This document shows, piece after piece, positions 1-6,491 of a stretch of 9,654 nucleotides of DNA. The stretch spans positions 1-9,654 of the forward strand of contig DKEW01000045.1 of the NCBI GenBank assembly GCA_002452265.1, written 5' to 3'. The stretch comes from Pelobacter sp. UBA6812. Its GTDB lineage: Bacteria > Desulfobacterota > Desulfuromonadia > Desulfuromonadales > Syntrophotaleaceae. The translations under genes were made by a program, and so were the position numbers. Below the pieces are notes generated by a model. That model was not told the origin of the DNA, searched no databases, and saw only the letters and a program-made list of their open reading frames with translations. Every line of letters starts with the position of its first letter. Positions within the stretch are counted from its first letter, which is position 1.

Positions 1-70
1 CAGTCTGCCATAGCTGCCAGATCTTCTGCCGGTCATGAGGCGTTAACCGAATGCGTTTGTGCATGATCAT
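1..70 (-). CDS. 5' end of a gene cut by the window edge, probable transposase/integrase
   Basis: Reading the minus strand from the ATG at 70 gives an open frame to the window edge, beginning MIMHKRIRLTPHDRQKIW and ending LWQT. A Shine-Dalgarno-like GGAGGA at 86-81 lies 10 bases before this ATG and supports it over the second ATG at 64. The basic start followed by LTPxDRQxIWxLW resembles the N-terminal helix-turn-helix of IS481-like or integrase-core transposases; that match is from memory and rests on 23 residues. No catalytic DDE residues are inside the window. A 12-bp inverted repeat overlaps the ribosome-binding site. It could equally be another DNA-binding protein. I am fairly sure it is a real gene start and unsure of the family. 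Confidence 0.4.
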   Translation of the reverse strand, partial: MIMHKRIRLTPHDRQKIWQLWQT

Positions 71-71
71 A

Positions 72-111
72 TTTACAAAATCCTCCGTGCGCAATTATCG
101 GATTTTGTAAA
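72..111 (-). promoter_or_regulatory. 12-bp inverted repeat over a ribosome-binding site
   Basis: TTTACAAAATCC at 72-83 is the exact reverse complement of GGATTTTGTAAA at 100-111, with a 16-base spacer. In the minus-strand transcript the 3' arm begins inside the Shine-Dalgarno GGAGGA (86-81) and ends one base before the ATG at 70, so the folded stem would partly hide the ribosome-binding site. It could instead be an operator or part of an insertion-sequence end. The repeat itself is certain; its role is inferred. Confidence 0.5.
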
Positions 112-194
112 CAACGCGTCAATTTCTTACAGGTAAAGTCTTAAATCTTAAAACTTCAAGTCATTGATTTTATGATGTTTTTTTCATTTTCAAG

Positions 195-224
195 CTGCCG
201 ACTGTTCAAATGCACAGTCGGCAG
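195..224. repeat. perfect 11-bp hairpin
   Basis: CTGCCGACTGT at 195-205 pairs exactly with ACAGTCGGCAG at 214-224 around an 8-base loop. Neither strand has a T-run directly after the stem, so it is not a canonical terminator. It lies in a gene-poor gap and could be part of a structured RNA, an operator, or an extragenic palindrome. Confidence 0.5.
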
Positions 225-239
225 TGGTTGTTCTATCCA

Positions 240-411
240 GCATTATTACGGAAAGCCACGTGGCCAATGATCTTGGAAGAGGCTACAGTTCACTCAACGA
301 ACACAACGCTCGACAGAGCGATCAACAAACACACGATTTAAAAAAACACGGTTAAAACCTCCATCTTTTGGCGCGTTGTTCCCCCTCCAGGGCGACGCGC
401 CCTTTTTTTTT
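240..411 (+). ncRNA. possible small RNA or very small gene ending at an orphan terminator
   Basis: This stretch has no convincing gene but ends in a strong plus-strand terminator (370-411), so something on the plus strand may be transcribed here. It contains a GCCACGTGGC palindrome (255-264) and a short hairpin CGCTC-GACA-GAGCG (307-320). A 24-codon frame from ATG 267 to TAA 341 (MILEEATVHS...) is also present, but it lacks a good ribosome-binding site. I recognise no known RNA family and found no clear promoter. The call depends on the terminator alone. Confidence 0.22.
370..411 (+). terminator. intrinsic terminator, plus strand
   Basis: GGCGCGT (370-376) pairs with ACGCGCC (395-401), and nine T residues follow at 403-411. 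The 18-base apical region contains CCCTCCAGGG, which can add pairs. On the minus strand the stem is followed by AAAAG, so it does not serve the glutathione S-transferase-like gene that ends at 416. It faces that gene's 3' end and may stop antisense transcription into it. Confidence 0.75.
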
Positions 412-415
412 CAAT

Positions 416-1072
416 TTACCCACCCCTGGCATAATCTTCATATCCGGCAATGTAAAATTCGGCCGTCTGCCCAGCCTGTTTGACGACCTCCCGTTCCCGC
501 ATGGTTTCGATCCAGCGCAAAAGCGATGTCAGCTCACCAGGAATGAGCAATCCCCGATAATGTTCCAGGACAGGCCAGCGTTCAAACCAGGGATAGAAGG
601 CAATGTCGGTCAGGCCAACATTTTGACCGAGCCAGTAGCCCCCGTCTTGCAGGCGATGGTGCAATTCCGCATCCAGGGCCGACAGAACAGACAATAAATT
701 GTCACGCGCTGCCAAGCGATCATCCTCCCCCTGCGCCTTGAGCAGACGATAAAACAGAGGGACAAAACGCGTATTGGCGAATTCAGCCCACAGCCGCGCC
801 TGGGCCCGCCCTTGTGGCGAAGCCGGCAGCAATGGGGGCTCGCCGACGAGATCATCAATGTACTCATTGATAATCAGGGATTCCCGCAGCATAAATTGGC
901 CTTGCCGCAAAGCGGGAACCGCTTCCTCCGGATTGACCTGTCGATACCACGAGGGTTTGTTGCGCAAATCAATTTCGATCACTTCAAAGGGCAGACCTTT
1001 TTCCATCAGTGCCAGGCGACAGCGATGGGCAAAGGGACACACCCGGGCGCTAAACAGTTCAATGGTTTCCAT
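416..1072 (-). CDS. glutathione S-transferase-like protein with active-site Cys
   Basis: The 218-residue product has the two-domain GST layout and usual length. The N-terminal thioredoxin fold carries CPFAHR at residues 12-17, giving a catalytic cysteine as in omega/lambda-type GSTs and dehydroascorbate reductases instead of the Tyr/Ser of classical GSTs. The cis-proline motif VPAL (52-55) and the glutathione-binding pair E64-S65 in RESLIINEYIDD are present; the rest is the helical C-terminal domain. By family such enzymes are cytosolic and carry out glutathione-dependent thiol transfer or reduction; the substrate cannot be read here. The start is supported by AAGGAG at 1084-1079, six bases before ATG. 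A possible extended -10 (TGTTACACT, minus strand, 1119-1111) lies upstream. It diverges from pilT across 214 bp. Stringent starvation protein A also has this fold, but the CPFxxR motif favours an enzyme. Confidence 0.85.
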   Translation of the reverse strand: METIELFSARVCPFAHRCRLALMEKGLPFEVIEIDLRNKPSWYRQVNPEEAVPALRQGQFMLRESLIINEYIDDLVGEPPLLPASPQGRAQARLWAEFANTRFVPLFYRLLKAQGEDDRLAARDNLLSVLSALDAELHHRLQDGGYWLGQNVGLTDIAFYPWFERWPVLEHYRGLLIPGELTSLLRWIETMREREVVKQAGQTAEFYIAGYEDYARGG

Positions 1073-1110
1073 GGTAGACTCCTTAGTGTTTCCTCGTCAC
1101 CAATCCATTC

Positions 1111-1119
1111 AGTGTAACA
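1111..1119 (-). promoter_or_regulatory. possible extended -10 of the GST-like gene
   Basis: On the minus strand TGTTACACT fits the extended -10 form TGn-TAnnnT, 38 bases or more upstream of the GST-like start codon at 1072. No good -35 hexamer lies 16-18 bases further up. The 214-bp divergent gap also holds a TGCAAAGCA direct repeat (1131-1139 and 1172-1180), a CGTCGG/CCGACG hairpin (1185-1204) and a TTTCAAC-N7-GTTGAAA dyad (1211-1231) that is nearer pilT. Confidence 0.28.
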
Positions 1120-1286
1120 CCTGTACGCGGTGCAAAGCATGTCACGCTGGGCATTCCAGGGGCATGTAAAATGCAAAGCAAACGCGTCGGCATTTATCCC
1201 GACGACGGACTTTCAACATAACCTGTTGAAATTGCCGAAAGATAAACTTTCTTACAGGCCTCTCAAGGGACCCCAGGGATAACACC

Positions 1287-2330
1287 ATGGCAAAAATTGA
1301 CGCACTGTTCAAAATTTTGAAGGAAAAAGGTGGCTCCGACCTTCATATGTCCCCCGGGAACCCTCCGCTGATTCGCAAATCGGGCGACCTTGAAGCGATC
1401 ATGAGCCAGACTCTTACTCATGAGCAGAACAAAGCCCTGCTTTACGAAATCATGACCGAGGCGCAGCGCAAAACCTATGAAACCACCCGCGATGTCGACT
1501 TTGCCTATGAAGTATCGGAGCTGAAATCCCGCTTTCGCGCCAACATCTTCATGGGACGCCTAGGCATGAGTGCGGTCTTTCGCCTCATCCCCGCTGAAAT
1601 CCTCAGCGCCGAACAATTGGGCCTGTCCCCTGCGGTGCTGAACTTCACCCAGTTCAAAAAGGGCCTGGTGCTGGTGACCGGACCGACCGGCAGCGGCAAA
1701 TCGACCACCCTGGCGGCCATGATCGATCATGTCAACCGGACCCGCAAGGAACATATCCTGACCGTCGAAGATCCCATCGAATTCGTCCATGTCAGCCAAC
1801 AGAGCCTTATCAACCAGCGGGAGGTGGGGCGGCACACCCGCTCCTTTGCGACGGCGCTCAAAGCGGCCCTGCGCGAAGATCCGGATTTGATCCTGGTTGG
1901 CGAGATGCGCGACCTGGAAACCATCGAACTGGCGATTACTGCCGCGGAAACCGGCCATCTGGTGTTCGGCACCCTGCACACCAGCAGCGCCGCCAAGACC
2001 GTTGACCGCATCATCAACGTGTTTCCCACTAACCAGCAGGAACAGGTCCGCACCATGCTCGGCGAATCCCTCAAGGGCGTCATCGCCCAGCAACTGCTGC
2101 GTACCGTGGACGGCAAACGCTGTGCCGCATTGGAGATATTGGCCGTTACCCCGGCGGTCTCCAACCTGATTCGCGAGGGCAAGACCTTCCAGATCCCTTC
2201 GGTAATCCAAACCGGCAAATCCCAGGGGATGATGCTTATGGATCAGGCCATTCAGGATCTGCTGACCGCCGGCAAGGTCACGCGCGAGGAAGCCCATAAA
2301 TTCGCATCCAACAAATCTCTCTTTCAATAG
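1287..2330 (+). CDS. pilT: type IV pilus retraction ATPase PilT
   Basis: The product (347 residues, typical PilT length) is the hexameric cytoplasmic ATPase that powers pilus retraction at the inner-membrane base of type IV pili. The N-terminus contains GGSDLHMSPGNPP (15-27), the usual PilT opening. Walker A is GPTGSGKST (132-140), the Asp box and Walker B lie in REDPDLILVGEMRD (196-209), and the His box is TGHLVFGTLHT (222-232). AVSNLIREGK (290-299) corresponds to the PilT-specific AIRNLIRE motif needed for retraction and separates it from the extension ATPase PilB. Start: AGGGAT (1275-1280) lies six bases before ATG. No pilB, pilC or pilin gene is within the window, so this is a stand-alone copy, perhaps one of several paralogues as in Geobacter. 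It diverges from the GST-like gene. Confidence 0.95.
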   Translation: MAKIDALFKILKEKGGSDLHMSPGNPPLIRKSGDLEAIMSQTLTHEQNKALLYEIMTEAQRKTYETTRDVDFAYEVSELKSRFRANIFMGRLGMSAVFRLIPAEILSAEQLGLSPAVLNFTQFKKGLVLVTGPTGSGKSTTLAAMIDHVNRTRKEHILTVEDPIEFVHVSQQSLINQREVGRHTRSFATALKAALREDPDLILVGEMRDLETIELAITAAETGHLVFGTLHTSSAAKTVDRIINVFPTNQQEQVRTMLGESLKGVIAQQLLRTVDGKRCAALEILAVTPAVSNLIREGKTFQIPSVIQTGKSQGMMLMDQAIQDLLTAGKVTREEAHKFASNKSLFQ

Positions 2331-2343
2331 CGGATATTGTGTG

Positions 2344-2355
2344 CTAATTAATTAG
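2344..2355. repeat. AT-rich 12-bp palindrome after pilT
   Basis: CTAATTAATTAG is perfectly self-complementary and sits 14 bases after the pilT stop codon, inside a slightly larger GCTAA/TTAGC dyad (2343-2360). There is no T-run, so it is a poor terminator. It could be a protein-binding site. The role is unknown. Confidence 0.35.
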
Positions 2356-2402
2356 TTAGCGCCCATCCCTAAACACTGGAAGGGCACAGTGAAGTTTTCA
2401 TA

Positions 2403-2506
2403 GGGAAAATGAGTTTTCCCAAGGTCAAGGAAATCAAGCGCTTGCACGGAGGCGTAGATGCCTACGCCGCACACACAAGCGCGACTTGACGCAGAGATTG
2501 GGAAAA
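2403..2506. repeat. large structured hairpin element with mutually exclusive stems
   Basis: TTTTCCCAA (2414-2422) pairs with TTGGGAAAA (2498-2506). Inside, GTCAAG (2424-2429) pairs with CTTGAC (2485-2490), GCGCTTG (2438-2444) with CAAGCGC (2476-2482), and GGCGTAG (2451-2457) with CTACGCC (2462-2468) around ATGC. The result is a roughly 93-base multi-part hairpin. Just upstream, GGGAAAA (2403-2409) can instead pair with TTTTCCC (2414-2420) over a TGAG loop, so the outer stem has a competitor. It resembles multicopy intergenic hairpins that I recall from Desulfuromonadales genomes, but I cannot check copy number. It is placed between pilT and the next gene on the same strand and may be a repeat, an RNA-processing site or a regulatory leader. 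Confidence 0.65.
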
Positions 2507-2567
2507 AGGGCCGTTCCCGGATGAAAACCAGCTACAACTACCGGAACATGACTCCAAAGGAGCAGGC

Positions 2568-3017
2568 ATGGAAGAACAGAAGATCGCCAAGAACCGTCGG
2601 CAGGTAATTTTTACTCTTGCCGATGGCAGCGAGATGGAGGGAGAAGTATTTCTCAGTCTTTACGAGGTCCATCGCCAGGGCTCGCAAAGAGTCGGAGAAC
2701 TACTCAACGGGGAAGAGGCTTTTTTGCCGGTAAAGACCGCCGATGGCACCGTGCATCTGAATGTTGCGAACATCATCAAGGCCAGTACTCCAGCGGAAGC
2801 AGAGCGCCATGAACTGATGATGCTGGGCAAGAAATACACGGTGCGGATTACCACCCTGCACGGTGAAGTAATCGAAGGCGAGATCTTTGTCGACCTGCCC
2901 CAGGACCGCAGCCGTGTCAGCGACTACCTCAACCGACCGGACCGTTTTTTCAGGGTCTTTGTGCCAGGCCACATCATCTATGTCGGTGCCCGCTTTGTTT
3001 TGGAGGTTCGTGACTAA
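2568..3017 (+). CDS. small protein made of two repeated beta-rich units, unknown function
   Basis: The 149-residue product has no signal peptide or membrane segment and is probably cytosolic. It contains two similar halves: residues 12-71 with GSEMEGEVFLSL ... RVGELLN, and 90-148 with GEVIEGEIFVDL ... RVSDYLN. The shared pattern is G-x3-(E)GE-(V/I)-F-x2-L, then RV-x2-(L/Y)LN and a following beta strand. It resembles the small DUF6812-type domain found in this bacterial group; that assignment is from memory and is weak. The start is firm: AAGGAG (2557-2562) lies five bases before ATG. It follows pilT by 237 bp with the hairpin element between, and precedes the radical SAM gene by about 120 bp on the same strand, so co-transcription with the latter is possible. 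No function is proposed. Confidence 0.8.
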   Translation: MEEQKIAKNRRQVIFTLADGSEMEGEVFLSLYEVHRQGSQRVGELLNGEEAFLPVKTADGTVHLNVANIIKASTPAEAERHELMMLGKKYTVRITTLHGEVIEGEIFVDLPQDRSRVSDYLNRPDRFFRVFVPGHIIYVGARFVLEVRD

Positions 3018-3140
3018 TTCCGTGGGCTTCCGGTTTTTTCCGCAATCATCTCAGGATTTGCTTGCCACGGATTACCTTTCGCCTTAGATTAATACGCTTC
3101 CCGTACCTGAAAAGTGTTCACCCGTTGAGAACATATCCAT

Positions 3141-4013
3141 CTGAAAAAGTTCAAACGCATCTTTGTCGAGATCACCAATCGCTGCAACCTCTCGTGCAGC
3201 TTCTGCCATCAAAGCAAACGCCACAAGGCGTTTGTCACCCCGGCGGAGTTTGACCATATCCTGTGGCAAATAGGTGATTTTACGGACTACCTGGCGCTGC
3301 ACCTGCTCGGCGAACCGCTGCTGCATCCCGAGCTACCCAGGCTGCTGGACATCTGTCACCTTCACCACAAGCAGGTCAACCTGACGACCAACGCCACCCT
3401 GTTGCCGCAAACACGCGACACGTTACTTGGCAGCCCTGCCCTGCGCCAGATCAACATTTCCCTGCACAGTTTCGAAGATGCACAAGACGTTAACATTCTA
3501 CACGCCTACCTGAATGAGATCCTTGATTTTCTCCGTGAAGCCCAGGCAAACGGTACCGTCTATATCAGCCTGCGTCTGTGGAATCTGCAACATACTGAAG
3601 ACACATCAGAAACCCACCGGAACAGGGAATTGCTGCGGCGCCTGGAAACTTTTTTTGCTTTGCCGATGACCATTCCGGCCCGCCTGACACCCGGCCAGGG
3701 ACTGCGCCTGGCACCCAAGGTGTTTCTCAGCCAGGATCTTGAATTTAACTGGCCCCACGGCTTGACATGCGATCAGGGAGACCGGGGATTCTGCCGGGGA
3801 CTGCGCGACCATATCGGTATTTTAGTGGATGGCACCGTGGTACCCTGCTGCCTTGATGCCGAAGGCGACATCCCTTTGGGTAACATCCACCAACAGCCTT
3901 TGAGGGATATCCTGGATAGCGACCGCGCCCGGCGTATGCGCGACGGGTTTTCACGACAGCAGGTCATTGAAGACCTTTGCCGGCGCTGCACCTATCGGCA
4001 GCGCTTTTCTTAG
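3141..4013 (+). CDS. radical SAM/SPASM protein with no canonical start codon
   Basis: The frame encodes FKRIFVEITNRCNLSCSFC, holding the radical SAM motif C-x3-C-x2-C that binds the S-adenosylmethionine [4Fe-4S] cluster (C15, C19, C22 counted from the CTG at 3141). LGEPLLHPE (56-64) is a GGEP-type motif that helps bind SAM. The C-terminus is SPASM-like, with cysteines at 210, 218, 236, 237, 280 and 283 and LGNI between, suited to an auxiliary iron-sulfur cluster. Such proteins often modify peptides or assist enzyme maturation; the substrate is unknown and no precursor peptide was seen nearby. Upstream the frame is closed by TGA at 3126-3128, and no ATG, GTG or TTG occurs until TTG 3402, which lies after the cysteine motif. 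The gene must start at a rare codon (CTG 3141 or ATC 3135), be frameshifted, or be damaged. The 5' boundary given is provisional. Confidence 0.75.
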   Translation: MKKFKRIFVEITNRCNLSCSFCHQSKRHKAFVTPAEFDHILWQIGDFTDYLALHLLGEPLLHPELPRLLDICHLHHKQVNLTTNATLLPQTRDTLLGSPALRQINISLHSFEDAQDVNILHAYLNEILDFLREAQANGTVYISLRLWNLQHTEDTSETHRNRELLRRLETFFALPMTIPARLTPGQGLRLAPKVFLSQDLEFNWPHGLTCDQGDRGFCRGLRDHIGILVDGTVVPCCLDAEGDIPLGNIHQQPLRDILDSDRARRMRDGFSRQQVIEDLCRRCTYRQRFS

Positions 4014-4051
4014 CCAACCCGCTTTGAGTAAAATCCTCACCCAATCTTACA

Positions 4052-4083
4052 AACCCCTTACAATACCATGAATTTAAGGGGTT
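4052..4083. terminator. hairpin between convergent genes, possible weak terminator
   Basis: AACCCCTTA (4052-4060) pairs exactly with TAAGGGGTT (4075-4083) around 14 bases. It lies between the 3' ends of the plus-strand radical SAM gene (4013) and the minus-strand transporter gene (4238). No proper T-run follows on either strand (the minus strand has only TTTG), so termination would be weak or assisted. A 9-bp inverted repeat, AGTTTCACC (4122-4130) with GGTGAAACT (4177-4185), lies further along the same gap. Confidence 0.35.
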
Positions 4084-4237
4084 ACAAGAATTCCTGTACT
4101 TTTCCCTGAAACCTTCTGAAAAGTTTCACCGGACGATTCAGGGGACATTTTGTCAAACATCCGTCCTTGCCTTCCTGGTGAAACTGCCGGCAGACTTAGG
4201 ATACCTGAAAGATATGAAGGTCAGACAACAACTCATC

Positions 4238-5911
4238 TCAACGGGTTTCAACTGAAAGTGCCTCAAAGAGATTGAAGGTATGGTTTTTGATCCTGCGCAG
4301 GGCAATCGCCATATCGCTGAAGATAAGGGCCGAAAGAGCACCGCAGGAGCCGGCCTTCATCCGGGTGAGGTGGGCATCGCGAATAGCGTCGGCTAATTCG
4401 TTAAGCTGGCTGGTTTCCTCTCTCACGCCGGCACTGCCTACTTCCTCCCCCTGGAGAGTCTTCCCCACCATGGTGAAAAAGGCAAAAACCTTGGCGTGAA
4501 AACGGCTCAGGTCATTCCATGCGTCTTCGCTGAAATCGAGTTCGTTATTTTCAAGCCGCTTCAAATAGTTGCTGATCGAGGCGGCATAGTCCGTAATCGT
4601 TTCAAGTTCGTCGGCGGCGCGGATATAGGCATAGGCGCGATCCGATTGCTCCTGGCCGGCCGTTCCGGCTTGCATCAGGGATACGGTGAAGGTCGTGATT
4701 TCCTTCTGCATGATATCCGCCTCTTCTTCGATCGCTTTTATCTTCTGGAAAATACGCTCCCGCCCCTTAAGGCCTGGCTGCAACAGACTGCCGACATGTT
4801 GCAGAGCAACGAGAACGTCCCCCAACAACCGCTTGAGTTCCTCATGGACCATCGAAACTCCCATAGCCGGAGGCATGCTGCCGGGCGGGCCGATATACTT
4901 GAAAGGCCCCTTTCCCGCTGCTCCTGTCTCCGGCACAATTCTGACCACCGCCTTTTCGAGATACTGGAGAAAAGGCAACATGATAAGTGTCGCGGCGATA
5001 TTGAAAAAGGAATGGCCGAAGGCAATATGAGCCGCAATGTAGGGGCGGTTCCCTGCATTGTTAATAAAATCGGCGGCACCGGGGACAATGGCCTCGATCA
5101 AACCGATGTAGGAAGAAAAGAAGATGATGACAATGATCACCCCCATAATGTTGAACATACTGTGGGCCATGGCGGCCCGCCGAGCGGTAACGGTGCTACC
5201 GATGGCGGCAAGCTGGGCGGTAATAGTCGTACCAATATTCTCCCCAAGGACCAGGGCGCAGGCCGTCTGCAACGGTATGGCACCGGTAGCGGCGAGGGCG
5301 ATAGTGATTCCGAGCATCGCGGAACTGCTCTGGATGATCATGGTCATCAGGCACCCGATGGCGACGCAGCCGAGAAGGCTCGGCAGCGATCGGGCATCGA
5401 GGAGGAGCATCAGATTTCTGAACCCTTCGGCGTCCCGCAGCGGCTTGAACGCCCCGCTCATGATCTCCAGACCGAAAAAGATCATGCCCAGGGCTACCAG
5501 AACTTTGGAGATGCCCGAAATACGTTCATTTTTCACAAACAGCATCGGGAATATGCCGATGCCGATCAGCAGCAGGCCGTACTTGCCGATATTAACCGCA
5601 AGAATCCAGCCGGTAATGGTGGTGCCGATGTTGGCACCCAAAATAACTCCGATCGCCTGACTTAGTTGCATCAGGCCGGCGTTTGCCAGGCCGACAACCA
5701 TGACCGTGGTGATCGACGAGGACTGAACGAAGGACGTGACGCTCAGGCCGACCAGCACCGCTAAAAAACGGTTGGTGGTGACAGAAGCGATCGCTTTCCG
5801 GATCACTCCCCCCGAAAGCATCTGCAGACTTTCCGACAGGAATTTCATCCCGAGGATAAAAATCCCGAGTCCTCCTAATACGGTATAGGCCATCTTAAAT
5901 GGTTCAATCAT
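4238..5911 (-). CDS. Na+/phosphate cotransporter-like membrane protein with PhoU-type tail
   Basis: The 557-residue product is a NptA/PNaS-family inner-membrane protein thought to couple sodium and inorganic phosphate movement. The family's inverted duplication is clear: FVQSSSITT (61-69) with LGANIGTTIT (91-100), and IIQSSSAML (192-200) with LGENIGTTIT (222-231). QSSS motifs line the substrate path in SLC34-like transporters. About eight or nine hydrophobic segments lie in residues 7-320, followed by a cytosolic helical region (about 350-555) like PhoU. The same combination occurs in E. coli YjbB, linked to phosphate export, so the direction of transport is uncertain. The ATG has only a weak TGGA upstream; M7 (5893) is an alternative start. 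I saw no clear PHO box and no pst/pho genes in the window. It appears to be transcribed alone. Confidence 0.9.
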   Translation of the reverse strand: MIEPFKMAYTVLGGLGIFILGMKFLSESLQMLSGGVIRKAIASVTTNRFLAVLVGLSVTSFVQSSSITTVMVVGLANAGLMQLSQAIGVILGANIGTTITGWILAVNIGKYGLLLIGIGIFPMLFVKNERISGISKVLVALGMIFFGLEIMSGAFKPLRDAEGFRNLMLLLDARSLPSLLGCVAIGCLMTMIIQSSSAMLGITIALAATGAIPLQTACALVLGENIGTTITAQLAAIGSTVTARRAAMAHSMFNIMGVIIVIIFFSSYIGLIEAIVPGAADFINNAGNRPYIAAHIAFGHSFFNIAATLIMLPFLQYLEKAVVRIVPETGAAGKGPFKYIGPPGSMPPAMGVSMVHEELKRLLGDVLVALQHVGSLLQPGLKGRERIFQKIKAIEEEADIMQKEITTFTVSLMQAGTAGQEQSDRAYAYIRAADELETITDYAASISNYLKRLENNELDFSEDAWNDLSRFHAKVFAFFTMVGKTLQGEEVGSAGVREETSQLNELADAIRDAHLTRMKAGSCGALSALIFSDMAIALRRIKNHTFNLFEALSVETR

Positions 5912-6437
5912 TTTCTGGATTCCAAAAGTAGGGAGTTATGAAAGCGTACATCGTCACAAAATAATTTAGCTAGTAATACAATTGCCCTTATTGCGCAAGC
6001 CTTTTTAAAGGCGAATTTGTTGGCGTCGATCTTTGCTGCAGGGACGAGGAGATCTCGTACTTCAGGGGACGGCAATAACGAGCCTGATCGGCAATCAATG
6101 GACAACCCGTAAACGATTCAGATGGACAAAAACAGGTGAGCCATTTAAATCCGGAACCCTTTACTCCGTGTTTCTCGAAAGCCACCATTTTCCCGGCTCT
6201 AAACGACCCAACCCGAATCCAAGTAATCGGGCCGTCTTATTTGTTATTTTGAATCAGGTCCTGCATTATCCAAAGAATTATCAGGCCTACACACAACGAT
6301 CACTCCAGCAACATTTGGACTGATTTTAAGCGAGTTTTTGTGAGTGGCTTTGCGTCAAGAAAGTTTAGCGGTTTTCAAATAACAATTCGTGGGCAAGCAT
6401 GGCAATAAGATTCATCCTGCAGCTGAAATGTTTAGAT
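5912..6437. other. intergenic region of about 530 bp with no recognised gene
   Basis: Frames here (for example minus 6105-5908, minus 6188-5988, plus 6033-6323) are short, lack convincing ribosome-binding sites and resemble nothing I know. The minus 6105-5908 frame does overlap the transporter ATG as ATGA, but its sequence looks random. Small palindromes are present: GCCTTTTTAAAGGC (5999-6012) and one around GAGATCTC (6049-6056). It probably holds the transporter promoter and leader, which I could not locate. Confidence 0.6.
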
Positions 6438-6478
6438 GTAAAAAAGGCCTTCCATATATTTTGGAAGGCCTTTTTTAC
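6438..6478 (-). terminator. near-ideal intrinsic terminator
   Basis: A perfect 17-bp stem (6438-6454 with 6462-6478) encloses a 7-base loop. Its core is GGCCTTCCA/TGGAAGGCC, flanked by A6 on one side and T6 on the other, so it can act on either strand. It lies 14 bases beyond the stop codon of the minus-strand ferredoxin-nitroreductase gene (6492), which it most likely ends. Confidence 0.92.
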
Positions 6479-6491
6479 CTTAACAACGTCC

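Noticed and set aside
261..276. TGGCC...TTGG as a sigma-54 promoter
   Set aside because: The spacing between the GG and the second box is one base too long, and the -12 GC is replaced by GG.
1560..2327. A 255-codon minus-strand open frame
   Set aside because: It lies wholly antisense to pilT, which has all expected ATPase motifs; the minus-strand frame shows no domain.
3018..3060. Terminator after the two-repeat protein gene (T6 at about 3035-3040)
   Set aside because: The T-run is preceded by at most a 3-bp stem (CCG/CGG), too short to call.
4496..5665. A 389-codon plus-strand open frame
   Set aside because: It lies antisense to the transporter gene, whose product carries clear duplicated QSSS and GxNIGTT motifs; the plus-strand translation is rich in charged, low-complexity residues and has no recognisable domain. 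It is a shadow frame.
5912..5990. PHO box upstream of the transporter gene
   Set aside because: Only isolated fragments such as TTTCATAA are present; no pair of 11-bp-spaced CTGTCAT-like half-sites is visible.
5908..6105. Minus-strand 65-codon frame overlapping the transporter start as ATGA
   Set aside because: Although the overlap suggests coupling, there is no good ribosome-binding site, signal peptide or familiar motif, and a competing frame covers the same bases. I kept it only as a note in the intergenic entry.
6344..6358. GACGCAAAGCCAC-like string on the minus strand, as in cyclic-di-GMP (GEMM-I) riboswitches
   Set aside because: The preceding GGGCAAACC segment, the first hairpin and the distal receptor stem are not present, so the match is a short coincidence.
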